Origin: Eubacteriales bacterium
GTDB lineage: Bacteria > Bacillota > Clostridia > Lachnospirales > Lachnospiraceae
Direction: 5' to 3'
Length of the DNA: 64,000 nucleotides
Assembly (NCBI GenBank): GCA_030536755.1
Contig: JAUNPJ010000005.1
Coordinates: forward strand, 16,637 to 80,636
The notes beneath the pieces were generated by a model, which did not search any database, was not told where the DNA came from, and saw nothing but the letters and a program-made list of their open reading frames with translations. Position numbers and translations under genes: made by a program. Shown here in pieces: positions 46,210 to 55,270 of this stretch. The first letter of the stretch is position 1. The number at the start of each line of letters is the position of its first letter.

Positions 46210-47178
46210 TTATCCTATCCCGCCAAGCAGCAGAACTGATGCCAGCAAAAGACAGGTCAGTGCCGATGTCACATACATCAGCCGATTCGCTTTCGGAATA
46301 TCTTCCTTCTCAATCGGACGCAGCGAATCTCCAATCGTAGGCTTTTCGTACATTTTTCCAAAATACCAGGCATTTCCCGCAAGCTGAATCTCCAGTGCTC
46401 CAGCCATTACCGATTCTGTCTGCGCAGAGTTCGGGCTGGCATGATTCCTGCGGTCCCGCCTGTAAATCTCTGCCGCATTTTTTGCATTCATTCTGCACAG
46501 CCAGGAAGCAGCAATCATCAAAACGCCTGACAGACGCGCCGGAATATAATTTACCACATCATCCAACAGCGCCGCGTAACGTCCGAAATTGAGATATTTC
46601 TCATCTTTATATCCAACCATGGAATCCATGGTATTGATTCCTTTATATAAATACATCAGGGGTACGCCGCCAAGCGCCATATACAGCATCGGTGCCACCA
46701 CTCCATCCGAAGTATTCTCCGCGATTGTCTCCACAGTCGCCTTGATCACACCTTCCTCCGTCAGAGCCTTTGTATCGCGGCCCACGATCATAGATACCGC
46801 ATAACGGCTCTTTTCCAGATCACCTGTTTGAAGTTCTCTGTACACATTCATACTTTCTGTTCGAAGAGATTTCGCTGCCAGAAGCTGATAACACCAGAAA
46901 ACTTCCAGCACAAAACCGACAGCCCAATACAGACGATAGGCAGCCAGCAAAATCACTCCCGGCACAAAGAACGAATAACAGCAGACAAGAATCACCAAAA
47001 TCATCCCTGCCTGATGCTCTCCGAGCGCATTCTTCGGAAAGGACGCTCTTAATTTTTTCGTCAGCCATCCAATCAGGTTGCCCGTGATACAGATCGGATG
47101 GTACAGCCATCTCGGGTCACCAAACAGCAGATCCAACGCAAACCCAAGGCACAGCGCAAGTCCATGTAAAAAAATCAT
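46210..47178 (-). CDS. cbiB: Adenosylcobinamide-phosphate synthase CbiB
   Basis: Membrane enzyme attaching aminopropanol phosphate to cobyric acid. 322 residues, with four to five membrane segments, FGDPRWLYHPICITGNLIGWL, IVGRDTKALTEEGVIKATVETIAENTSDGVVAPM and NHASPNSAQTESVMAGALEIQLAG. Starts four bases after cbiA ends. Confidence 0.95.
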   Translation of the reverse strand: MIFLHGLALCLGFALDLLFGDPRWLYHPICITGNLIGWLTKKLRASFPKNALGEHQAGMILVILVCCYSFFVPGVILLAAYRLYWAVGFVLEVFWCYQLLAAKSLRTESMNVYRELQTGDLEKSRYAVSMIVGRDTKALTEEGVIKATVETIAENTSDGVVAPMLYMALGGVPLMYLYKGINTMDSMVGYKDEKYLNFGRYAALLDDVVNYIPARLSGVLMIAASWLCRMNAKNAAEIYRRDRRNHASPNSAQTESVMAGALEIQLAGNAWYFGKMYEKPTIGDSLRPIEKEDIPKANRLMYVTSALTCLLLASVLLLGGIG

Positions 47179-47182
47179 ATGT

Positions 47183-48574
47183 CTATCCTTTCTGCCGCGT
47201 TTTTTTGTAATTTACACAGGCATTCAGAAATGCTGCAGGCAGTTTTGGATTGCCATAATAATGGAAATGAGGAAAACCGGCAAACAGATTGTCTCTCGCA
47301 TGCATGCATCCCCACGAACGGCTGGACATCGGTTTTTTCGCCAGATAATCGTTTCCGCAGTTGGTCGAATCAAAATAATGGAATTCATGTGCCGGAAGAT
47401 TGCCGATTTCCTGTCCAAACACTTCCTCTCCAAGCGTCAGCGTCACATACCCAAATCGTTTCAGTTTCGGTGTGCGATAGACCTCTCCCGGAATAATGCC
47501 CACCATTTTATAATGATGATTTTTCATATCTTCCATTTTTTCATGCAGATACATAAATCCGCCGCACTCTGCCATACAGGGCATTCCATCGGTGATTCTC
47601 TGATAAATACTTTCAAGCATCGCATGATTCGAAGAAAGCTCTTTTCCATACAGTTCCGGATATCCTCCATACAAAAGGATTCCGTGCACACCCTTTGGAA
47701 CCTCCTGATCGTGAACCGGTGAAAAAGGTACCAGTTCTGCGCCCATCTGCCTGAGCAGCTTCAGATTATCTTCATAGAAAAAGCAAAAAGCCTCATCCGA
47801 AGCCAAAGCGATCCGCACCGGCTCCTGTGTCCGGTATGCAAAGGCAGAATTCGACGCTTTCAGATCGACCGGCTCCAGTTTTGGTGCTGAATTGGCCAGA
47901 CGAATGATTCCATCCAGATTCAGTGTTTGCTCCAGGATACCTGCCAGAGCCTGTATTTTTTCCTGCAGCTGTGGAATTTCTTCCGGAAGCACCAGTCCAA
48001 GATGCCTGCTCTCGAGTACACAATCGGCAACAACAGGGACATATCCCAAAACCTGTATATGAAGTTCTTCTTCAATCAGATTTTTCATTCGCTGATACAA
48101 CATCGGAGAAATCTGATTCAGAATTACGCCCTGGATTCCGCTTTCTCTGCGATATTCCAGGAATCCTTTGATCTGCGCCACCATAGAAACACTCATACCT
48201 TTGCAGTTTACAATGAGAATCACCGGTGTTTTCGTGATACAGGCAAGCTCATAGGCACTTGCCTGCGTCGTCGTTCCGCCCACACCGTCATAATACCCCA
48301 TCACGCCTTCCATCACAGAGATATCGGCATCTTTGGCATTCTCCGTAAGAAGATATCGGGTAATCTCTTCCTCCGTAAAAAACGTATCCAGATTTCTTGC
48401 CCTCGTGCCGATCACTTTCGCGTGGAACATGGGATCAATGTAATCCGGCCCGCATTTAAAAGAAACCACCTCATATTCTCTGTTTTTCAATGCCTGTAAA
48501 ATTCCACAGGTAATCATGGTCTTTCCGCTTCCGCTGGATGCTGCAGCAATCATCACTCTCGGTATCCGTTTCAT
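47183..48574 (-). CDS. cbiA: Cobyrinate a,c-diamide synthase
   Basis: Glutamine-dependent amidation of cobyrinate at a and c. The 463-residue protein has AAASSGSGKTMITCGIL (ATP), FKCGPDYIDPMFH, VMEGVMGYYDG, and glutaminase Cys in MAECGGFMYLHE, with the C-terminal HEFHYFD. Overlaps the CbiJET gene by four bases. Confidence 0.96.
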   Translation of the reverse strand: MKRIPRVMIAAASSGSGKTMITCGILQALKNREYEVVSFKCGPDYIDPMFHAKVIGTRARNLDTFFTEEEITRYLLTENAKDADISVMEGVMGYYDGVGGTTTQASAYELACITKTPVILIVNCKGMSVSMVAQIKGFLEYRRESGIQGVILNQISPMLYQRMKNLIEEELHIQVLGYVPVVADCVLESRHLGLVLPEEIPQLQEKIQALAGILEQTLNLDGIIRLANSAPKLEPVDLKASNSAFAYRTQEPVRIALASDEAFCFFYEDNLKLLRQMGAELVPFSPVHDQEVPKGVHGILLYGGYPELYGKELSSNHAMLESIYQRITDGMPCMAECGGFMYLHEKMEDMKNHHYKMVGIIPGEVYRTPKLKRFGYVTLTLGEEVFGQEIGNLPAHEFHYFDSTNCGNDYLAKKPMSSRSWGCMHARDNLFAGFPHFHYYGNPKLPAAFLNACVNYKKTRQKG

Positions 48575-50538
48575 TGTACCACCCCCTTACAGGAAATAAT
48601 GTAGATCGGATTTTCTCCCATCATCATATGATATCTGCCCAGCTCTTTTGATTTTGCAACAGATACCTGCACAACATCAACTTCTCCGAGAGGCATTGTT
48701 TTGATGCAGTCCAGTGCCTCAGTCACCGTTTCCAGCGTAATGCAGTTGATCACAATTTTCACAGATGGATTTTTCTCCAGCAGCACTTTCACAATTTCTT
48801 TCAGATTTCCGGAAGAGCCGCCGATAAACACGTGCGTAGGAGCCTCCAGCTCTTCCATTGCCTCCGGCGCTATTCCCTCCAGAATCTGCAGGTTATCCAA
48901 CGCCAGAGCCTTCTGATTCTGACGGATCAGTTCCACTGCCTCCGCCTTTTTCTCGATTGCATAGACTTTTCCATCGTAAGCCTGCATCGCCATCTCCATC
49001 GTCACAGAGCCGGTTCCGGCGCCTACATCATAGCAGATAGCATCAGAAGGAAGCTGCAGCTTATCCACAGAGAGGCTTCGCACCTCTTCTTTCGTCATCG
49101 GCGCCTTGCCGCGGATAAAATCTGCGTCCTTCAAATGTTTCGGCTGTTCTTTCGCTTTTGGATTTACCACACAGACCACAGAAAGAGGACTGACTGTCTC
49201 CTCCACAAACTCCTCCGGACGTCCCTTTCGGATGTTTTCCTGCGGATAAGACAATTCTTCTCCCACATACATCGTTACCTGATTCATGCCATAATGCACC
49301 AGTTTCTGTGCCAGAATTGATACGCTATCTTTCGTACCAAGAATCGCAAACGTTTTTTCTCTGGACTTGATGTAATGGATCAGATTGCAGTTTTTTCCGT
49401 GTGCACTGACAATGGCTGCATCTTCCCAGGAAAGACCAATCTTTGCCATAAAATACACCACGGAAGAAATTCCGCAAATCACCTTTGTCTCTTCTCCCAG
49501 AACGGCCAGCAATCTCTTTGCCCCGCTGTAAAAACCTACATCCCCGGACAGTGCCACCACAAAACGGTGATACTGCGGATGACTGTCAATATACGATTTG
49601 ATTTTGTCTGCATTGTACTCATAGCACACTGCCTGCCCCGGCATCGCCACAGCATCCACCAGGCGTTTGCCGCCTATGATACACTGTGCCTCCCGGCAGG
49701 CTCTCATAGCCTCCCTTGTCATCGTATCAGTACTTCCCATACCGATTCCCACAAGCGTAACCTCCGGTTTCATCTGGATATGGCACAGACGGCAAAGCTG
49801 CTGTCTGCACTCTTCTACCGTGATTCCCGGCTCCTGCTGTGGTCTTCCGATCACCACAAGAATGGCTCCCGCATCTTTCGCCGCCTCGCATTTTTCCTCA
49901 AATCCACCGTTTTTTCCTGCTTCTTTTGTCACCAGATAGCGGCACTGATACTGCCGAAGCATTGCGGTATTCATTTCCTTCAAAAATGGCCCCTGCATAC
50001 AGATCAGGTGTGCTCCCTGAAACCCGAGACTGCTGCACTGTTCCACCACATTGGGAAGTGAAAGCACTCTGGCATAAATCCTGTTCTCGTAATCTGTCAG
50101 TCTGGTAAATCGATGCAATTCCTTGCTTCCCGTCGTAACGAGTATATTTCCCTCTGTGTTCTCCAGAAAGTCAATTGCCTCCTCCACAGAATCCACCAGC
50201 ACTACATTTTCCTCTTCCGGCGTCTGCCCAGAACCGCGCAGGACACGGATATAGGGAACTGCACAGTTTTCACAGGCATGTTTGATATTTTTTGTCACCT
50301 CGACCGCATAAGGATGCGTGGCATCAATCACCTGGTCAAACTGCTGCTGTCTCATAAACGCCTCCATCTCCTGCTGATTCATGCGCTCATGAGAAACCGT
50401 AAGATATTCATTTTCCTGCAACCGCATGGAGCCATAATCGGTTGCCACACACATGTGTACAGGCACCTGGCTGTCCCTTAGAAATTCTGTAATCTCATAG
50501 CCTTCTGTCGTGCCTGCAAATACCAGTATTTTACACAT
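48571..50538 (-). CDS. cbiJET: CbiJ-CbiE-CbiT trifunctional fusion
   Basis: One 655-residue chain covering three cobalamin steps. Residues 1-~250 are CbiJ/CobK cobalt-precorrin-6A reductase (ILVFAGTTEGYEITEFL, DATHPYAVEVTKNI, GPFLKEMN). Residues ~255-450 are the CbiE methyltransferase (TLVGIGMGSTDTMTREA, ALSGDVGFYSGAKRL). Residues ~470-655 are CbiT (RGKAPMTKEEVRSLSVDKL, CYDVGAGTGSVTMEMA, FIGGSSGNLKEI), which methylates C15 and decarboxylates ring C. CbiE-CbiT fusion is common (CobL); addition of CbiJ at the N-terminus is less so. No frameshift or stop breaks the joins. Confidence 0.93.
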   Translation of the reverse strand: MCKILVFAGTTEGYEITEFLRDSQVPVHMCVATDYGSMRLQENEYLTVSHERMNQQEMEAFMRQQQFDQVIDATHPYAVEVTKNIKHACENCAVPYIRVLRGSGQTPEEENVVLVDSVEEAIDFLENTEGNILVTTGSKELHRFTRLTDYENRIYARVLSLPNVVEQCSSLGFQGAHLICMQGPFLKEMNTAMLRQYQCRYLVTKEAGKNGGFEEKCEAAKDAGAILVVIGRPQQEPGITVEECRQQLCRLCHIQMKPEVTLVGIGMGSTDTMTREAMRACREAQCIIGGKRLVDAVAMPGQAVCYEYNADKIKSYIDSHPQYHRFVVALSGDVGFYSGAKRLLAVLGEETKVICGISSVVYFMAKIGLSWEDAAIVSAHGKNCNLIHYIKSREKTFAILGTKDSVSILAQKLVHYGMNQVTMYVGEELSYPQENIRKGRPEEFVEETVSPLSVVCVVNPKAKEQPKHLKDADFIRGKAPMTKEEVRSLSVDKLQLPSDAICYDVGAGTGSVTMEMAMQAYDGKVYAIEKKAEAVELIRQNQKALALDNLQILEGIAPEAMEELEAPTHVFIGGSSGNLKEIVKVLLEKNPSVKIVINCITLETVTEALDCIKTMPLGEVDVVQVSVAKSKELGRYHMMMGENPIYIISCKGVVQ

Positions 50539-50546
50539 AGACGCTC

Positions 50547-51299
50547 CTATTTTGATTTTGGATAGCTTTTTTTCGCCTGATAACCTCTCGGAGTTACCAT
50601 TTTTCCATTAATTTCTCTTGTCTGAGAGTTTCCGATAAATACAGTCGTAAACATATCTACCTTCGTGTCACGAAGCTCCTGCAGTGTCATGACCTGCTGC
50701 CGTTCTCCATCCCTTCCGATATTTGCCACAATACCGCACACCGTCTCAGGATCTTTATACCGCATCATCAGATCACATGCCTTCTGCAGATAGTCATGGC
50801 GTTTCCGGCTGGATGGATTATAAAGACAAATCACAAAATCAGCCTCAGAAGCATGCAGAAGTCTTGCCTCTATTTTCTCCCATGGAGTCAGAAGATCACT
50901 CAGACTGATCAGACAAAAATCATGAATCAGCGGTGCTCCAAGAACGGCCGCGCCTCCCGTAGCCGCAGTTACACCAGGAATAATCTCCAGTTCCACATCC
51001 GGATATTTTTCTCCAACCTCATACATCAGTCCTGCCATTCCGTAAACACCGGCATCGCCGCTGCAGATCATAGATACTGTTTTTCCCTTCATTGCCTCAT
51101 CAAAAGCAAGGATACAGCGGTCCACTTCCTTTGTCATCGGAGTGGTGAGAAATTCTTTATCAGAAAAGTATTCCTTCACCAGATCCACATACACGGTATA
51201 ACCGATAATCACATCACTGTCACGCAAAGCATTTGCCGCCTTGACTGTCATCTGTTCATATTCTCCGGGTCCAATACCCACTACATATATTTTATTCAA
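50547..51299 (-). CDS. cbiH: Cobalt-precorrin-3 C17-methyltransferase CbiH
   Basis: SAM-dependent ring contraction enzyme. The 250-residue protein has the uroporphyrin-III-methylase fold: VVGIGPGEYEQMTVKAANAL, VSMICSGDAGVYGMAGLMYE, PGVTAATGGAAVLGAPL and the typical CbiH end. Overlaps cbiG by eight bases. Confidence 0.95.
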   Translation of the reverse strand: MNKIYVVGIGPGEYEQMTVKAANALRDSDVIIGYTVYVDLVKEYFSDKEFLTTPMTKEVDRCILAFDEAMKGKTVSMICSGDAGVYGMAGLMYEVGEKYPDVELEIIPGVTAATGGAAVLGAPLIHDFCLISLSDLLTPWEKIEARLLHASEADFVICLYNPSSRKRHDYLQKACDLMMRYKDPETVCGIVANIGRDGERQQVMTLQELRDTKVDMFTTVFIGNSQTREINGKMVTPRGYQAKKSYPKSK

Positions 51300-52344
51300 A
51301 TTTCACACTCCATTCCCTCACGGCACATGCCACGGTCACACCGTCGCAGGCATATTTTCCGCGAATCATTTTTCCATTTTTGCTGGCAAGCACGGCACTT
51401 CTCTCGCACACACTGCCCACGCCAACCTGTTTTTTTACAAATTCTGATTCTGTAAATATTCCCTCCACTGTTTCAAGCAGCTCTGCGGAATAGGTCACAA
51501 AAGGAAGCTGATGACGGGTACAAAACTGCAAAAGCCCTGCTTCCTCCTTTTTTACATCAATGGAAGACACCTGCTCCAGTGCCGTCTCTGGCACACACAG
51601 TTCTTCCAGTACCGTATGAACACCCCGCTCAATCTTCTCCACAGAAGTTCCCTTTCTGCATCCGATTCCCAGCGTAATCAACGATGGAATCAGAAAAAGT
51701 GTATTTGCATACAGCTGTTTTTTGGTCGAGCAGGAGACTGCAATTCCATATTCCGGCTGTTTGTCTCCTTCTTCATAAAGCAACAGTTCCGGCGGGACGC
51801 TTCCCTTGATGGGAAATTCACTGTAAAACCCCACCTGCTCTCCCGCCACCAAAGCCGCCGAAATCTCTTTTGCAGTCTTCATGCTGGAAATCGCACACTG
51901 ATTCTTCTTTGCAAACACATCCACTGCAAACTTTCCATTGATGTCTGTGGCGGTTGTGATCACAGGATTTGCGCCGGTCAGTTCTGCAATCTGAAGTGCC
52001 AACTCATTGGCGCCGCCAAGATGACCGGACAGCAGAGAAATCACATGTTTTCCCTGTTCGTCCATCACCAACACTGCCGGATCTGTTTTTTTATCTTTTA
52101 CATACGGTGCAATGCTTCGAACAGCAATGCCGCAGGCTCCGATAAACAAAATGGCATCATACTTCAAAAACGCCTGTTTCGTCCACAGAGACAACGACTC
52201 CTTCACCACGTGCAGGGATTGTTCCATTGTGTAAATACTCTTTGTAAATTCTTCTGTCTCATGCCCCAGCTTTCGCAGCCCCTCTGCTGCAATCTGACCA
52301 AGCTGACATCCGGACAGAGTAAAACTGATAATCGCTGTTTTCAT
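51292..52344 (-). CDS. cbiG: Cobalt-precorrin-5A hydrolase CbiG
   Basis: Opens the delta-lactone of cobalt-precorrin-5A and releases acetaldehyde. 350 residues; N-terminal MKTAIISFTLSGCQLG domain, LSGHLGGANELALQIAELTGANPVITTATD core, and C-terminal domain with GIGCRKGTSVEKIERGV. AAAGGCAG before ATG 52344 sets the start; a longer frame that reads into cbiF was rejected. Confidence 0.95.
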   Translation of the reverse strand: MKTAIISFTLSGCQLGQIAAEGLRKLGHETEEFTKSIYTMEQSLHVVKESLSLWTKQAFLKYDAILFIGACGIAVRSIAPYVKDKKTDPAVLVMDEQGKHVISLLSGHLGGANELALQIAELTGANPVITTATDINGKFAVDVFAKKNQCAISSMKTAKEISAALVAGEQVGFYSEFPIKGSVPPELLLYEEGDKQPEYGIAVSCSTKKQLYANTLFLIPSLITLGIGCRKGTSVEKIERGVHTVLEELCVPETALEQVSSIDVKKEEAGLLQFCTRHQLPFVTYSAELLETVEGIFTESEFVKKQVGVGSVCERSAVLASKNGKMIRGKYACDGVTVACAVREWSVKFE

Positions 52345-52363
52345 ATCTGCTGCCTTTTTTCCG

Positions 52364-53122
52364 TTACTTGGAAGCTTTTCTGAATTCTGTCGTAAACGTT
52401 GGATCATACAGCTTGGAACGGTCATAATGGTTGGCTGCTACTGCATCTCCGATGATCATCAGCGCCGTCTTGGTAATGTTATGTTCCTTCGCCGTCTGTG
52501 CCAGTGTTCCAACGGTACAGACAAATTTCTTTTCATCCTCCCAGGTTGCCTTATAAACAATGGCAGCCGGTGTATCCGCCGTATATCCGCCTTCGATCAG
52601 ACGTCGACTCAATTCCTCCAGCATACCAGTGCTCAAAAATACGACCATTGTAGCCTGATGCGCCGCAAAGGATTCAATGCTTTCCTTTTCCGGCACCGGT
52701 GTACGTCCCGCCATACGTGTGATGATCACACTCTGGGAAACTTCCGGCAGCGTATATTCGAGATCAAGTGCAGACGCCGCTCCGCAGAAAGCACTGACTC
52801 CCGGACAGGAATCATATGGGATTTTTTTCTTGTCCAGAATATCCATCTGCTCGCGAATCGCACCATAAATACAGGGATCTCCTGTATGAAGGCGCACCGT
52901 CTTTTTCTTGGCACGCTCTCCCAGCTCCATAATCTGAATCACTTCTTCCAGTGTCATTTTGGCACTGTTATACATCTGGCAGCCTTCCTTGGCATAGTCA
53001 AGCAGCTGTGGATTCACCAGTGAACCAGCGTAAATGATGATGTCCGCCTCCTCCAGATATTTTTTTCCTCTAACAGTAATCAAATCCGGGGCTCCCGGTC
53101 CCGCACCTACAAAATGTATCAT
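52364..53122 (-). CDS. cbiF: Cobalt-precorrin-4 C11-methyltransferase CbiF
   Basis: 252-residue SAM methyltransferase: FVGAGPGAPDLITVRGKKYLEEAD, YAGSLVNPQLLDYA, RLHTGDPCIYGAIREQMD and PGVSAFCGAASALDLEYTLPE are distinctive for CbiF/CobM. Sits between cbiL and cbiG. Confidence 0.96.
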   Translation of the reverse strand: MIHFVGAGPGAPDLITVRGKKYLEEADIIIYAGSLVNPQLLDYAKEGCQMYNSAKMTLEEVIQIMELGERAKKKTVRLHTGDPCIYGAIREQMDILDKKKIPYDSCPGVSAFCGAASALDLEYTLPEVSQSVIITRMAGRTPVPEKESIESFAAHQATMVVFLSTGMLEELSRRLIEGGYTADTPAAIVYKATWEDEKKFVCTVGTLAQTAKEHNITKTALMIIGDAVAANHYDRSKLYDPTFTTEFRKASK

Positions 53123-53143
53123 CTTTTTTCTCTCCTGTATCCT

Positions 53144-53827
53144 TTAACTTTCTTTTATAATAATCAGGGAATAATATCCCGCATGATCCGGTATCTCTTC
53201 GGCACTTCTGTAAATCTTCTCCCCAGGCATTCCGCAGTTTTCAATCATGACTGCCTTTGCACCTGTCTCAAGAAGCTGACGTTTGACATCGCCCATCTTT
53301 TTTCCTGCCTTCATAAGCACTTTCGTTCCCGGCAGCTTCAGTGCGTCCTCAATCTGGTAGGAAGCCGGTACCACATGCAGCGGCTCTGCCTTCTCCACCA
53401 GGCTGATATTCAATCTGGCTGCAACTGCACAGAAAGAAGTGATTCCACTGACAATCTCCACCGGATAGCCCATCTCCTGTACACGTTTATGTACATACAC
53501 ATAAGTAGAATATACCGTTGGATCTCCCAGAGTCAAAAACACAACATTCTTTCCTTCATCCAGATATTTTTTTACCATCTCAGCCCCTTTTTCGTGGGAC
53601 TCCTCCAAAAGTTTTGCATCCTTTGTCATTGGCATGGGTACTGCGAGAAGCGTCTTCTCATCCAGTTGTTCATAGGCACCTTTCACAATCTGATATGCAA
53701 CGCTGTCTCTGGCATCATTGCCCGGAACAGCGATCACCTCATTTTCCCTTACCAGACGCAGTGCTTTTAAGGTCAGAAGCTCCGGATCTCCCGGACCTAC
53801 GCCTACGCCATACAATATTCCACTCAT
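53144..53827 (-). CDS. cbiL: Cobalt-precorrin-2 C20-methyltransferase CbiL
   Basis: 227-residue SAM methyltransferase that adds the C20 methyl. GVGVGPGDPELLTLKALRLVREN, FLTLGDPTVYSTYVYVHKRV and VSGITSFCAVAARLNISLVEK are CobI/CbiL signatures. Follows cbiD by 11 bases. Confidence 0.95.
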   Translation of the reverse strand: MSGILYGVGVGPGDPELLTLKALRLVRENEVIAVPGNDARDSVAYQIVKGAYEQLDEKTLLAVPMPMTKDAKLLEESHEKGAEMVKKYLDEGKNVVFLTLGDPTVYSTYVYVHKRVQEMGYPVEIVSGITSFCAVAARLNISLVEKAEPLHVVPASYQIEDALKLPGTKVLMKAGKKMGDVKRQLLETGAKAVMIENCGMPGEKIYRSAEEIPDHAGYYSLIIIKES

Positions 53828-53838
53828 ATTGTTCTCCT

Positions 53839-55002
53839 TTATCTGTCGTTTTTATTTTTTTGCATCAATATTTCAATTAATTTCTCACTGGATTCTGTCT
53901 GAGCAAGAAATCCATACGTATTGGAAAAGATTACTGCACCAGTCATTAATTTTCCATACGTATGATGATCCAGGTAATACTGAATCCTTCTGACCGTCTC
54001 CTGCATCGTCTGCTCAAACCACGGTGTAGACTTCAGGATTTCCAGTGCCTCGTCTGTTGTCTCCCCATCCAGAATCTTTCGGGCTGTTTCCAGATCTGCT
54101 CCCACACGGATTGCATTGGATGCAAGTACCTCCATACGGGCATCCGCCTGATGGGAATGCGTATTCATAATTCCTGCCGCAACTTTTACAAACTTGCCAA
54201 TGTGCGACACAAAGAGAATTCCTTTTACTCCTTTTGCCACCGCCATATCCAGTGTTTCTCCCACATAGTTGCTGCATTTGATCGAATGTTCAAACGGAAG
54301 CTGCTGCATGGATTCCTTCAGATAGTCTCTTCCGTAATTTCCCGGTGTCACCAGAAGATACTCCGCCCCCTGTGCAATCTGCATATCCATCTCAATTTCA
54401 ATGCTTCGAATCAATGCCGCCTCACTCATGGGTTCTACAATACCGCTTGTGCCCAGAATCGAAATGCCTCCCACAATCCCAAGACGGGGATTAAAGGTTT
54501 TCTGTGCAATTTTTTCGCCCTCCGGGGCACTGATCACGACGGAAATCCCTCCATTGTATCCGACTTTCTCACATTCCTTTCGCACGGCTCGCTCGATCAT
54601 TTCCCTCGGGACACGGTTGATGGCCGCATTTCCCACCGGCTGTTCCAGTCCGGGACGAGTCACTCTGCCAACGCCAAATCCTCCGTCAATAGAAATGCCA
54701 GGTTCGGGACATTTCCTCACGGTCGCATAGATCAGCATCTGATTTGTCATATCCGGATCGTCTCCGCCATCCTTTCGCACCGCACAGGACACCTGCTGTT
54801 CTTCCTTCTTCATATCCAGAATCTGCAGACACAGTTCCATCCCCTTTGGAGTCAAAAGATTCACCTGGTCCACGCATTCTCCTGTCAGCAGCATGTTTGC
54901 TGCCGCTTTGGCTGCTCCCGCTGCACAGGACCCTGTCGTATATCCCAGTCGAAGCTTTTTATTATTTTTTATGACATAGCAATCTTCCAGCCCTGTTTTC
55001 AT
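53839..55002 (-). CDS. cbiD: Cobalt-precorrin-5B C1-methyltransferase CbiD
   Basis: Methylates C1 in the anaerobic pathway. The 387-residue protein starts MKTGLEDCYVI and has LRLGYTTGSCAAGAAKAA, VRKDGGDDPDMTNQ, GVGRVTRPGLEQPVGNAAINRVPREMI, ILGTSGIVEPMSEAAL and FVSHIGKFVKVAAGIMNTHS. GGAGGACGT precedes ATG 55002; the longer frame (to 55158) only translates the riboswitch. First gene of the operon. Confidence 0.96.
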   Translation of the reverse strand: MKTGLEDCYVIKNNKKLRLGYTTGSCAAGAAKAAANMLLTGECVDQVNLLTPKGMELCLQILDMKKEEQQVSCAVRKDGGDDPDMTNQMLIYATVRKCPEPGISIDGGFGVGRVTRPGLEQPVGNAAINRVPREMIERAVRKECEKVGYNGGISVVISAPEGEKIAQKTFNPRLGIVGGISILGTSGIVEPMSEAALIRSIEIEMDMQIAQGAEYLLVTPGNYGRDYLKESMQQLPFEHSIKCSNYVGETLDMAVAKGVKGILFVSHIGKFVKVAAGIMNTHSHQADARMEVLASNAIRVGADLETARKILDGETTDEALEILKSTPWFEQTMQETVRRIQYYLDHHTYGKLMTGAVIFSNTYGFLAQTESSEKLIEILMQKNKNDR

Positions 55003-55019
55003 ACGTCCTCCATTCGCAC

Positions 55020-55053
55020 AAAAAGGGAGCCCGTTGTGACAACGAACTCCCCC
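55020..55053 (-). terminator. Expression-platform terminator of the cobalamin riboswitch
   Basis: Minus strand GGGAGTTCGTTGT / ACAACGGGCTCCC hairpin followed by TTTTTGTG, 18 bases before the cbiD start and partly overlapping its RBS region. Confidence 0.85.
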
Positions 55054-55195
55054 AAATTCAAAAATGCCTTTGCACTTATAAAACTTCTCCCGGTTGCCGC
55101 AGGATCCGTTCTCACCGAATCTATCACAGTATCTGGCTTTACAGTAACGGACTTGCACAGGAGTTTCACCTGTTTCCTGTAAATAGTTTCTATCT
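55054..55195 (-). promoter_or_regulatory. Cobalamin riboswitch aptamer controlling the cbi operon
   Basis: Minus strand contains AACAGGTGAAACTCCTGTGC, then GTCCGTTACTGTAA and AGCCAGATAC: the core elements of B12-sensing RNAs (GGTGAAA, TCC..G, ACTGT.A, B12 box). A terminator hairpin follows. Binding of cobalamin is expected to end transcription before cbiD. Confidence 0.9.
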
Positions 55196-55215
55196 TTGTT
55201 TTCACATCTTGAATT

Positions 55216-55244
55216 ATTATATTATTTCACCCCAAAAAAGTCAA
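55216..55244 (-). promoter_or_regulatory. SigA promoter of the cobalamin operon
   Basis: TTGACT (55244-55239), 17-base spacer, TATAAT (55221-55216), minus strand, just before the riboswitch. Confidence 0.85.
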
Positions 55245-55270
55245 TCAATTCCATCCACAAAATCATAGAT

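Noticed and set aside
55003-55158. N-terminal extension of cbiD (MQVRYCKARYC...)
   Set aside because: It is translation of the cobalamin riboswitch and terminator; the RBS and family start lie at 55002.
53962-55182. 406-codon open frame on the plus strand opposite cbiD and the riboswitch
   Set aside because: Antisense shadow; no RBS or domain.
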